Positions 53,610 to 61,403 of a stretch of 64,000 nt of DNA are shown in pieces (position 1 is the stretch's first letter; each line of letters opens with the position of its first letter). The notes beneath the pieces were generated by a model. It was not told where the DNA came from. It searched no databases and was given only the letters and a program-made list of their open reading frames with translations. Origin of the DNA: CAZDCZ01 sp964504155 (lineage in GTDB: Bacteria; Bacteroidota; Bacteroidia; Bacteroidales; UBA12077); the NCBI GenBank assembly GCA_964504155.1, contig CAZDCZ010000003.1:5303-69302 (forward strand). Direction: 5' to 3'. The position numbers and the translations under genes are program-made.

Positions 53610-54092
53610 TTAAATTTTATCAAGAGTAATAATTGATATTGGATATTTATTTTTTTCGTCTGCATCAAAATCTTCTTTTTTTATTTCGTGCCATTCATCA
53701 GGATTTATTTTTGGAAAAAAAGTGTCGCCATCGAAAGAATGATGTACTTTAGTTAAATATATTCTATCGGCATAATTTAAGGCTTGTTTGTATATTTCTC
53801 CTCCTCCGATAATAAATATTTCAGTATCGTTTTTTGCATAATTAATAGCATCTTCAAGAGAATTTACAACTATACAGCCATCTTGTAAATAATTTTTGTT
53901 TCGAGTAATAATAATATTTGTACGTTTAGGAAGAGGCTTTCCGAAAGATTCGAATGTTTTTCTTCCCGAAATAATGTGGTGTCCGGTAGTGGTTTCTTTA
54001 AAATGTTTCATGTCGCGGGGAATGTGCCATAATAAATCATTATTTTTCCCTATTACATTATTTTGTGCTACAGCAACTATTATTGAAATCAT
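53610..54092 (-). CDS. folA: Dihydrofolate reductase
   Basis: The 160-residue enzyme regenerates tetrahydrofolate. MISIIVAVAQNNVIGKNNDL with LLWHIPRDMKHFKE (substrate-binding acidic residue in PRD), HHIISGRKTFESFGKPLP (NADPH binding) and IFIIGGGEIYKQAL are clear family segments. It lies 29 nt downstream of thyA, which consumes the methylene-tetrahydrofolate that FolA restores. Confidence 0.97.
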   Translation of the reverse strand: MISIIVAVAQNNVIGKNNDLLWHIPRDMKHFKETTTGHHIISGRKTFESFGKPLPKRTNIIITRNKNYLQDGCIVVNSLEDAINYAKNDTEIFIIGGGEIYKQALNYADRIYLTKVHHSFDGDTFFPKINPDEWHEIKKEDFDADEKNKYPISIITLDKI

Positions 54093-54121
54093 AAGCTATT
54101 TTTTAAAAAAGATATTGAATT

Positions 54122-54916
54122 TTAAATTGAAATTGCTCCTTTAATGTGTGGTAGAGGATTATAATTTTCTAATTTAAAATCGTCAAATACAAAATCGAAA
54201 ATATTTTTCTTTGCCGGATTTATAATCATATTGGGTAATTGTTTTGGTTTGCGCGATAGTTGAGTTTTTACCTGTTCTAAATGGTTAAGATAAATATGAG
54301 CATCTCCTAATGTATGAACAAATTCATATGCTTCAAGGTTTGTTGCTTGAGCAATCATCATTGTTAATAATGCGTATGAGGCAATATTAAAAGGAACACC
54401 TAAAAATATATCGGCACTTCTTTGATATAATTGACAGGAAAGTTTCTCGTTTGCAACATAAAACTGAAATAAGATATGACAAGGAGGAAGCGCCATATTA
54501 TCTAAATCGCCTACATTCCAAGCACTAACAATATGACGGCGCGAATCGGGATTATTTTTAATACTCTCTATTAGGTTTGAAATTTGGTCGATATGCCCAC
54601 TGTTGTACGATGGCCACGAACGCCATTGGTATCCATATATGTGTCCTAAATCGCCTTTTTCATCGGCCCATTCGTTCCATATTTTCACCCCATTATTATT
54701 AAGATATTTAGTATTTGTGTCGCCGTTTAGAAACCATAATAATTCGTGAATAATCGATTTGAGATGTAATTTTTTTGTTGTTAATAAAGGAAAACCATCT
54801 TGTAAATTAAATCGCATTTGATAGCCAAATGCACTAATCGTTCCGGTGCCTGTTCTGTCTCCCTTTTCTGTTCCGTTTTTCTGTACATGATTTAATAAAT
54901 CGAGATATTGTTTCAT
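54122..54916 (-). CDS. thyA: Thymidylate synthase
   Basis: The 264-residue enzyme has exactly the length of E. coli ThyA. It methylates dUMP. Nucleophile C146 is in MALPPCHILFQFYV; RTGTGTISAFGYQ and QRSADIFLGVPFNIASYALL are conserved. Co-transcription with folA is the classic arrangement for a ThyA (folate-consuming) rather than ThyX organism. Confidence 0.98.
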   Translation of the reverse strand: MKQYLDLLNHVQKNGTEKGDRTGTGTISAFGYQMRFNLQDGFPLLTTKKLHLKSIIHELLWFLNGDTNTKYLNNNGVKIWNEWADEKGDLGHIYGYQWRSWPSYNSGHIDQISNLIESIKNNPDSRRHIVSAWNVGDLDNMALPPCHILFQFYVANEKLSCQLYQRSADIFLGVPFNIASYALLTMMIAQATNLEAYEFVHTLGDAHIYLNHLEQVKTQLSRKPKQLPNMIINPAKKNIFDFVFDDFKLENYNPLPHIKGAISI

Positions 54917-55079
54917 GGTAAAGTATTTATTAAGCTAATAATTGCATTAATTTATTTTGCTAAGTTATATTAAAATGTATAAATATTAAGAACTAAAATA
55001 TTCGTTTTTTTTTGAAATGTAATAAAAATTAATTCATAACTTTAAAATTATTTTTTTGTTGAAATTCAAAAACGCTTAT

Positions 55080-55976
55080 ATGAAATTTAATAACAAAATT
55101 GCAATAGTTATTTTTATTGTTTTGTTTGCCTGTAATAAAAAAGAAAATACTGAGTATGTTACTTCAATTAAAAAATGGCAAACAGAACGGATAGAAAATT
55201 TAAAAAGCAAAACCGGATGGTTAAATTTAGCAGGTTTGTATTGGTTAGATGAAGGAGAAAATAGTTTTGGCAGCGATTCTTCTAATAAGATAATTTTTCC
55301 TAGAGAAACTCCGGAAAATATTGGGGTTATTACTTTGCATGATAGTATATTAAAAATAAAAATAAATAAAAGTGTTGATGTATATTGTAATAACAAAAAG
55401 ATTTCGGAAAAAAGAATTAAAAGTGATGCATCGGGAAAAGCAAGTTTGTTTGAGCTGAATTCGTATGCATGGCTAATAATAAAACGAAATGGGAGATATG
55501 CTATACGTTTACGAGATTATAATAATGAATTAATTGGTAAAATAAATACAATTCCAACATATCCAATAAATAAAAAATGGAGAATTAAGGCGAATTATAT
55601 TGCATTTGACAAGCCTGAAAATATGTTTGTGCCTAGTATTATTGGTTATACTAGTGTAGTTAAATGCTATGGAGTAATAGAATTTAATATTAATAATCAA
55701 ACTTACAGTTTAAAACCAATTATGAATAATGACGGTAGTTTTTTTGTGATTTTTGCCGATAGAACTTCGGCTAATGAGACATATGGTGCTGGCAGATTTC
55801 TTGATGTTGATAAACCTAATGAAGATAATATTACATATATTGATTTTAATAAAGCTTATAATCCTCCATGTGTATTTAATAAATTTGCAACTTGTCCGTT
55901 GCCTCCAATAGAGAATATTATTCCGGTATGTATTCCGGCTGGTGAGAAAATTGGAGATAATTTTGGGAAACACTAA
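55080..55976 (+). CDS. DUF1684 domain-containing lipoprotein
   Basis: Starting at ATG 55080 (MKFNNKIAIVIFIVLFACNKK) gives a 298-residue protein with a typical lipoprotein signal peptide, Cys at 18; an upstream in-frame TTG is less likely. DUF1684 signatures include TGWLNLAGLYWLDEGENSFG near the N-terminus, GRYAIRLRDYNN in the centre, and NEDNITYIDFNKAYNPPCVF with ATCPLPPIENI near the C-terminus. The biochemical role is unknown. It converges with a flippase-like gene over 10 nt. Confidence 0.9.
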   Translation: MKFNNKIAIVIFIVLFACNKKENTEYVTSIKKWQTERIENLKSKTGWLNLAGLYWLDEGENSFGSDSSNKIIFPRETPENIGVITLHDSILKIKINKSVDVYCNNKKISEKRIKSDASGKASLFELNSYAWLIIKRNGRYAIRLRDYNNELIGKINTIPTYPINKKWRIKANYIAFDKPENMFVPSIIGYTSVVKCYGVIEFNINNQTYSLKPIMNNDGSFFVIFADRTSANETYGAGRFLDVDKPNEDNITYIDFNKAYNPPCVFNKFATCPLPPIENIIPVCIPAGEKIGDNFGKH

Positions 55977-55986
55977 TTGTAAATAA

Positions 55987-56946
55987 TTAAAGTTTACCTA
56001 GTTTAAAATAATTTATCGATCCTATTATTGCAGGAACAGCAATATTTATTATCCAAACCATTATCGATGCCATAATTATTCCTAAAGTGTTTGATGTAAA
56101 AATGCCGATAAAAAGAATTGCAATAGAACCTCTTATTCCTAATTCTGACAATGTTGTTGTGGGAATAATTGTCATTGTTAAATATGTTATTGATATTGTT
56201 ATAAATGCATTTATGAATGAAATGTGAACATCGAAAAATATTAATAATAAGTAGAATTGATAAATAAAAATGAAATATCGAAGAATACTAAGAGAAATAA
56301 TAAGTAGTAATTCTTTTTTTGTTTTTGATTTTAAATAGAATAAAGTATTTTCATATCGATTTAAGAATTTAATTTTTGATATTAATATTTCAGAAATCTT
56401 AAAAGTTAAATATTCGTAAAATCCAATAAATAGAAGAAAGCAAGAAAGTACTATTAAATATATAATATTTATATTCTTATTAACTGCAAGTTCAGAATAT
56501 TTGAAAAAGAAATAAGTTAACGAGATTATTCCAAAAATTAGACTTGTAATAAATTGGCTATAACTTCCTAATGCAGTAGCAATGATGCTTTTCTTTCTAT
56601 TTTGTTTTTCTAAAACTACAATTCTGCCACCAAGCTCTCCAACTCTATTTGGGGTAAATATTCCGATTGTAACTCCGGCAAATACGCCTTTAAGAGATTT
56701 TACAAATGAGATATTTTGTATTTTTTGCAATAGATATTTCCATTTAATTGCTTCGATTGACCAGTTAATTATCATTAAAAATATTACAAGAAATAGTAAG
56801 AGTGTTTTTGCCGATGACTTATGAAAAATATTTTCGATTATTGAATTTAAATAGTCAAAATTTGAAAGTTTGTGATATATATATCCATACGTAATGGTAA
56901 TAATTATAAAACTAAGAATATATTTGTGTGATTTTTTTGATATCAT
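55987..56946 (-). CDS. Lysylphosphatidylglycerol synthase TM-like / flippase-like membrane protein
   Basis: The 319-residue protein has about eight hydrophobic helices. KGVFAGVTIGIFTPNRVGELGGR is the diagnostic segment of the AglD/UPF0104-type family (the GIFTPNRxGEL motif). It is a second member of this family in the window and only distantly similar to 19346-20245. Probable lipid or lipid-linked-sugar translocation; no direct partner gene is adjacent. Confidence 0.8.
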   Translation of the reverse strand: MISKKSHKYILSFIIITITYGYIYHKLSNFDYLNSIIENIFHKSSAKTLLLFLVIFLMIINWSIEAIKWKYLLQKIQNISFVKSLKGVFAGVTIGIFTPNRVGELGGRIVVLEKQNRKKSIIATALGSYSQFITSLIFGIISLTYFFFKYSELAVNKNINIIYLIVLSCFLLFIGFYEYLTFKISEILISKIKFLNRYENTLFYLKSKTKKELLLIISLSILRYFIFIYQFYLLLIFFDVHISFINAFITISITYLTMTIIPTTTLSELGIRGSIAILFIGIFTSNTLGIIMASIMVWIINIAVPAIIGSINYFKLGKL

Positions 56947-57043
56947 TATATTTATATAATTAAGTGATTCGTAGTGATTTTATAAAAATAAATATATTTA
57001 TATTATAATTTTGTTTCTTTATATGAATTTTAAGAAAAATTAA

Positions 57044-57826
57044 ATGGTAAAACCTAAGAAATATCTTGGACAACACTTTTTAACCGATACTAATATTGCA
57101 CAGAAAATAGTATTGGGATTAGGAGAAGATGTGAGGTCGAAAGTACTTGAAATTGGACCTGGGACAGGGGTGTTAACACAATATTTGTACGATAAGTATA
57201 AATCTGATTTTTTTGCCATAGAAATTGACAATGAAGCATTTGAGTATTTGCAGACTCAATATCCGTCTATTGGTAAGAATTTGATAAATGCCGATTTCTT
57301 AAAAATAAATATTAAAGATTATTTTAATACAGAAATGTCGATTATCGGAAATTTTCCTTATAATATATCGTCTCAAATATTTTTTAAAGTGCTAGAGAAT
57401 AAAGATATCGTTCAGAATGTTGTGTGCATGATACAAAAAGAAGTTGCCGACAGAATTAGAGCAAATCATGGAAATAAAACATATGGAATTTTAAGTGTAT
57501 TTTTGCAAGCATATTACGATATCGATTTTTTATTTAATGTTAAACCCGGAGTATTTAATCCGCCCCCGAAGGTTGATTCGTCGGTAATACGTTTGAAACG
57601 AAACAATAAGAAAAAGCTTGGATGTAACGAAAAATTATTTTTTAATATTGTAAAAACAGGATTTAATCAAAGAAGAAAGACATTACGAAATTCATTAAAA
57701 AGTATTGTTGCAGATGTTAGTCAAGAAGAAGAGATTTTTAAAAAACGCCCCGAACAATTAAGTGTTGATGAATTTGTTAGATTAACGAATATTATTGAAT
57801 CGAAATTAGAAGATACTAAATGCTAA
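57044..57826 (+). CDS. rsmA: 16S rRNA (adenine1518-N6/adenine1519-N6)-dimethyltransferase
   Basis: The 260-residue KsgA enzyme dimethylates two adjacent adenines in helix 45 of 16S rRNA. KKYLGQHFLTD starts the family pattern; SAM motif I is LEIGPGTGVLT (35-45) and catalytic motif IV is NFPY at 103-106 (usually NLPY). A C-terminal domain with FNQRRKTLRNSLK is present. A -7-like TAATTTTG lies at 57006-57013. mgtE follows 16 nt later. Confidence 0.97.
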   Translation: MVKPKKYLGQHFLTDTNIAQKIVLGLGEDVRSKVLEIGPGTGVLTQYLYDKYKSDFFAIEIDNEAFEYLQTQYPSIGKNLINADFLKINIKDYFNTEMSIIGNFPYNISSQIFFKVLENKDIVQNVVCMIQKEVADRIRANHGNKTYGILSVFLQAYYDIDFLFNVKPGVFNPPPKVDSSVIRLKRNNKKKLGCNEKLFFNIVKTGFNQRRKTLRNSLKSIVADVSQEEEIFKKRPEQLSVDEFVRLTNIIESKLEDTKC

Positions 57827-57842
57827 GTAAATAGTTTTTAAT

Positions 57843-59201
57843 ATGCAGTTTGAATTAACTAAAGAATATGTCGATAGACTTCGCGAATTTATTGAATTAA
57901 ATGACGAAGTTGCAGCTTTTGAAATGATAAAAGATTTGCATCCGGCTGATATTGCCGAGATTTACGATGAATTAAATATCGATGAAGCAAAGTATATACA
58001 TGTTAAACTCGATAGCGAAAAAGCTGCAGATGTATTAATTGAATTAGAAGAAGACGATAGGCATAGATTTTTAGAAGCCTTACCTAGTAAATTAATTGCA
58101 AAGCAAATTATCGACAACCTTGATTCCGATGATGCTGCTGATGTTATTGGGGAATTATCAGACGATAAAAAAGATGAGGTTATCTCTTTTATAGATGACC
58201 TAAAGCAGGCCGGAGATATTGTTGATCTTTTAAATTACGATGAAGATACGGCCGGTGGTTTAATGGCTAAAGAGCTTATTACGGTTAACGAAAATTGGAA
58301 TATTAATACCTGCTTAAAAGAAATGCGTAAGCAGGCTTCAGAGATTGATGAAATTTATTATGTATATGTAATTAATAATGATGGAATATTAGTTGGAACA
58401 CTTTCGTTAAAGAAGTTATTATTGTCAACATCTTTAGCTAAGGTTAAAAATATTAGTAATAAAGATGTTATTGCTGTAAAAACAGACGAACCATCCGAAG
58501 AAGTAGCAAATATAATGGACAAATATGATTTGGTTGCTTTGCCTGTTGTCGATTCTATTGGAAGATTGTTAGGTAGAATTACTATCGACGATGTTGTAGA
58601 TGTAATTCGCGAAGAAGCTGAAAAAGATTACCAGATGATATCGGGTATATCCGAAGATGTTGAACCTACAGATAATGCTTGGAGATTAACACGCGCGAGA
58701 ATACCATGGCTGTTTATTGGTTTATTTGGAGGTATTATTGGTGCTTTAGTCTTAGGAAATTACAAAAATGACCTTGGAGTAAATCCTCAAATGGCATTTT
58801 TCATTCCTTTAATTGCAGCAATGGGAGGAAATGTTGGAGTGCAATCATCGTCAATTGTTGTTCAGGCATTGGCAAATAAAACAATTGGTTTTGGAGGACT
58901 AGGAAAAAGACTTTTAAAAGAATTGCATGTTGCATTTATTAATGGAATAGTATTATCATCTGTAATTTTTTTATATAATTATTTCTTTAGCGATTCATTT
59001 GCTTTAACAATTACAGTTAGTTCTGCATTATTCTCAGTAATAATATTTGCATCTTTATTCGGAACTTTTGTCCCAATGGCTCTTAAAAAAATTAAGGTAG
59101 ATCCTGCATTAGCTACCGGACCGTTTATTACAACTGTAAACGATATCTTTGGTTTAGTTATTTACCTTATGATTGGACGAGTTTTCTTTGCAATATTTTA
59201 A
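57843..59201 (+). CDS. mgtE: Magnesium transporter MgtE
   Basis: The 452-residue protein has the standard architecture: superhelical N domain (about 1-130, LHPADIAEIYDELN), two CBS domains (about 135-255), then five hydrophobic helices (about 280-452) with IPLIAAMGGNVGVQSSSIVV and DPALATGPFITTVNDIFGL lining the Mg2+ pore. The cytosolic domains close the channel when Mg2+ is high. It probably shares a transcript with rsmA and converges with the PepSY-type gene, overlapping its stop by 4 nt. Confidence 0.97.
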   Translation: MQFELTKEYVDRLREFIELNDEVAAFEMIKDLHPADIAEIYDELNIDEAKYIHVKLDSEKAADVLIELEEDDRHRFLEALPSKLIAKQIIDNLDSDDAADVIGELSDDKKDEVISFIDDLKQAGDIVDLLNYDEDTAGGLMAKELITVNENWNINTCLKEMRKQASEIDEIYYVYVINNDGILVGTLSLKKLLLSTSLAKVKNISNKDVIAVKTDEPSEEVANIMDKYDLVALPVVDSIGRLLGRITIDDVVDVIREEAEKDYQMISGISEDVEPTDNAWRLTRARIPWLFIGLFGGIIGALVLGNYKNDLGVNPQMAFFIPLIAAMGGNVGVQSSSIVVQALANKTIGFGGLGKRLLKELHVAFINGIVLSSVIFLYNYFFSDSFALTITVSSALFSVIIFASLFGTFVPMALKKIKVDPALATGPFITTVNDIFGLVIYLMIGRVFFAIF

Positions 59202-59761
59202 AATATCTTCCAGTAATAAATAAGAAGAAATAAAATTGGCACAAAAATGCCTATTGCAGTAAGCCATGCTCCACGACCGGTAATTCCTTTTTTCCCTTTA
59301 ATAATAAATAAGCCCGAAATGGCTAAAATTATTAATGCTATTGCAAAAGTGTCGGATATTAGTGTCCACCATTTTTTTGGATTGTAGTGTAAATAATTTA
59401 ACTGATGAAATATAGGACGTTTTTTCGATGTTTCGAGAAGAGCAGATTTTGTTTCTGTGTTAATAATAATATTGCCATTTTTTACAAAAATTTTTAATGT
59501 CTTTTTCGATGGATAATAAAAATTTTTAAATTTTTCTTGAGGAGCAATTTCATTTGTGATATTAATAGCAGTTTGTTTATCAATATTTGTTAAATCGTAT
59601 TTATTGTTAATTGTAAATTCTTTAGTATGTAATATGTAGTTTGGATTCCAGTCGTCTAAATGATTTAATGCAATACCCGATAGAGCATAAATTACTGTAA
59701 ATCCAAAAAATATATACCCTAAATCTCTATGCACTATTCTATTTAATTTTCGTAGTTTCAT
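59198..59761 (-). CDS. PepSY-associated transmembrane protein
   Basis: I start it at ATG 59761 (MKLRKLNRIVHRDLGYIFF), because a terminator-like hairpin (59777-59814) covers the upstream alternative ATG at 59788. The 187-residue protein begins with a conserved RxxHRDLGYI segment and a first helix. A periplasmic PepSY-like region follows (IDKQTAINITNEIAPQEKF), then two C-terminal helices. Related proteins sit in heme- or iron-uptake and flavin-linked reductase systems. The upstream gene encodes an OB-fold lipoprotein. Confidence 0.75.
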   Translation of the reverse strand: MKLRKLNRIVHRDLGYIFFGFTVIYALSGIALNHLDDWNPNYILHTKEFTINNKYDLTNIDKQTAINITNEIAPQEKFKNFYYPSKKTLKIFVKNGNIIINTETKSALLETSKKRPIFHQLNYLHYNPKKWWTLISDTFAIALIILAISGLFIIKGKKGITGRGAWLTAIGIFVPILFLLIYYWKIF

Positions 59762-59770
59762 AATATACAA

Positions 59771-59814
59771 AGGAAAAAACTGTTTCAAATATTTGTAGAT
59801 ATTTGAAACAGTTT
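59771..59814 (-). terminator. Terminator-like hairpin between the OB-fold lipoprotein and the PepSY-type gene
   Basis: AAACTGTTTCAAATAT (59777-59792) and ATATTTGAAACAGTTT (59799-59814) form a perfect 16-bp stem with a 6-nt loop, followed on the minus strand by a run of T. It begins 35 nt after the lipoprotein stop and ends about 10 nt before the PepSY-type start codon, so it may be a terminator or an attenuator. Confidence 0.75.
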
Positions 59815-59848
59815 ATATTTTTTAAATAAACAATCGTTTAGCTTTAAG

Positions 59849-60439
59849 CTATAAGGAATCTTTTTTAGTTCCTTCAGTTTCTTGTTCTAAGACTTTATAA
59901 TTATTACATAATACAAAATATTCAGATAAATAACCTTTTTCGCTATTTTTAATTTCTTCGCGCAATTTATTTATATGATCCATTTCTGTAGTATGGTGGT
60001 CGGCATCACTTTCTTGTATGTTTTTCTCCTCATCACGAGAATGCTCTTCACCTTCGGCATGTTCTTTTTCTCCCATTTTGGCAACTATTTTATCCAAATA
60101 TTCGTTGTCAATTTTTAATTCTTTAACAATTCCTGTTACTATAATAGTACTTCCTTCAATGTTTTTATTGAATTCTGTTATTTCTTTACCTGCGTTAACA
60201 TGAATATCATTTTCGGAATTTTCCGAAATGAGTTTTAATTTTTTGCCCCCATGTTCACATACATGAGAAACAAGCCCTGTTATTTCAACCTTTTTTTCGA
60301 CAAGATTTTCAATATCTGCTAATAGTTCGTTAACAGTTAATTGTACTGTTTCATTATCTGTATTATCTTTTTTTGTGCCTGTTCCACATGCAAAAAGCAA
60401 AGTAGAAATAGCTAAAATTATCAATACATTTTTAATCAT
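59849..60439 (-). CDS. OB-fold lipoprotein with HVCxHGGKK motif
   Basis: The 196-residue protein has a lipoprotein signal peptide (LLFACGTG, Cys at 18). The next 110 residues look like an OB-fold domain: VEKKVEITGLVSHVCEHGGK, then STIIVTGIVKEL. HVCEHGGKK groups His, Cys, His in a way that could bind a metal or heme. The remainder contains a His/Glu-rich linker (KEHAEGEEHSRDEEKN, DADHHTTEMDH) and a helical end. I know similar hypothetical proteins in Bacteroidota but no assigned function. The adjacent PepSY-type membrane protein suggests a shared envelope metal or redox role. Confidence 0.6.
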   Translation of the reverse strand: MIKNVLIILAISTLLFACGTGTKKDNTDNETVQLTVNELLADIENLVEKKVEITGLVSHVCEHGGKKLKLISENSENDIHVNAGKEITEFNKNIEGSTIIVTGIVKELKIDNEYLDKIVAKMGEKEHAEGEEHSRDEEKNIQESDADHHTTEMDHINKLREEIKNSEKGYLSEYFVLCNNYKVLEQETEGTKKDSL

Positions 60440-60554
60440 CGTAAAAGTTTTAAGTTAAATAATTATGTAAAAATAGTAAATTATATTTTAATAAATTATA
60501 AAAACAATATAATAATTATCCAATTTCAAATAGACATCCGACAACTAGCGTTTC

Positions 60555-60688
60555 CTAAGAAATTCTATATAAAAGTTTTGTCGTTTCCCCATGTTTAGTA
60601 AGTTTATAGATCCCACCTGCTGGCGCGTACATATCGTCCGTGCCTTTATCATTTTCAATTTTGAACCAATGGTTTATGTCCCTAAAAC
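60555..60688 (-). pseudogene. Possible C-terminal fragment of an unidentified protein
   Basis: A short open stretch on the minus strand reads RDINHWFKIENDKGTDD, then MYAPAGGIYKLTKHGETTK and a stop. It has no start and overlaps the end of the RAYT remnant in a different frame. Composition looks protein-like but no family is recognised, so it could be chance. Confidence 0.3.
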
Positions 60689-61196
60689 AAATACATCAAG
60701 ATATCTATCTAATTCGGCATAATTTCTTGCCGAACTAAATAAATAATCTTCAGGTTTCTCTACAATTAAATCTTGCACAGGATTATTATTAATATATTCA
60801 AGCTTTTCATACAAAAAATGAAATGCTAAATATTTCTTTAGCCCGATTTCCATCTTGCCACATCTTATATTTTTACTTTCTTTTCAAATAAGAACAAGCC
60901 TTTGAAAAATAATCTAACATACATTATCTTCTGTTTTCAGGTTCTTCTAATATTTGATTTATGATATTCTTTGATGTGAATGTTTAAAAATCCCTTAGAA
61001 TACCTGACAATGTCTTTTTCCATAGGTTCTGCAAATCATGTGCAAATGACTTGGCTTTAAACAATAGACAAAAATTACCAATCATTTATGACTAATACAA
61101 TATTGCAATGCATCTATTTAGTTTTTTATGATTCTGACGTGTAAATACATCTATCCAACGAACATTAATCATGGTAACAAAATAGTTTTTTTTCAT
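60674..61196 (-). pseudogene. RAYT-type (Y1/IS200-like, REP-associated) transposase remnant
   Basis: Reading on the minus strand with several frameshifts and stops: MKKNYFVTMINVRWIDVFTR at the start, LSGILRDF and RKYKMWQDGNRA in the middle, and a well-preserved C-terminal region YEKLEYINNNPVQDLIVEKP continuing EDYLFSSARNYAELDRYLDV. This is the pattern of the single-copy REP-associated tyrosine transposases of Bacteroidota. The HUH motif region is destroyed. The remnant explains most of the gene-free stretch 60440-61403. Confidence 0.78.
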
Positions 61197-61288
61197 TAAT
61201 TTTGTATTTATCTGACATTTATCAAATATATTTTTTTCACTAAAGTCCTAATCTTATTACTTTTAAATATTTACTGTTAATGAACAAA

Positions 61289-61307
61289 CACCGACAAGAT
61301 GTCGGTG
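61289..61307. repeat. GC-rich hairpin between the RAYT remnant and the aldehyde:ferredoxin oxidoreductase gene
   Basis: CACCGACA / TGTCGGTG form a perfect 8-bp stem with an AGA loop, 93 bp upstream of the RAYT remnant and 97 bp after the oxidoreductase stop. On the minus strand it is followed by TTTGTT, a poor T-tract. It could be a weak terminator for the oxidoreductase or a REP-like palindrome belonging to the RAYT element. Confidence 0.5.
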
Positions 61308-61403
61308 CTTGTGGATGTTGTTTTTTTATCTGTTTTTACGCTTTTTTGTGTAAACCTGTTTCAGAACGAAACAACTTAAATAACAAAATCCATTACCAAC
61401 TGT

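Noticed and set aside
54014..54030. Sigma-54-like GG-N10-GC match (TGGCAC...CGC) on the minus strand
   Set aside because: It lies inside the folA coding sequence (LLWHIPRD region), lacks the TTGC -12 box, and has no gene positioned downstream.
59236..59256. TTGGCAC...TGC sequence resembling a second sigma-54 promoter
   Set aside because: The GG-to-GC distance is 9, not 10, and it lies within the PepSY-type gene; spacing is strict for sigma-54.
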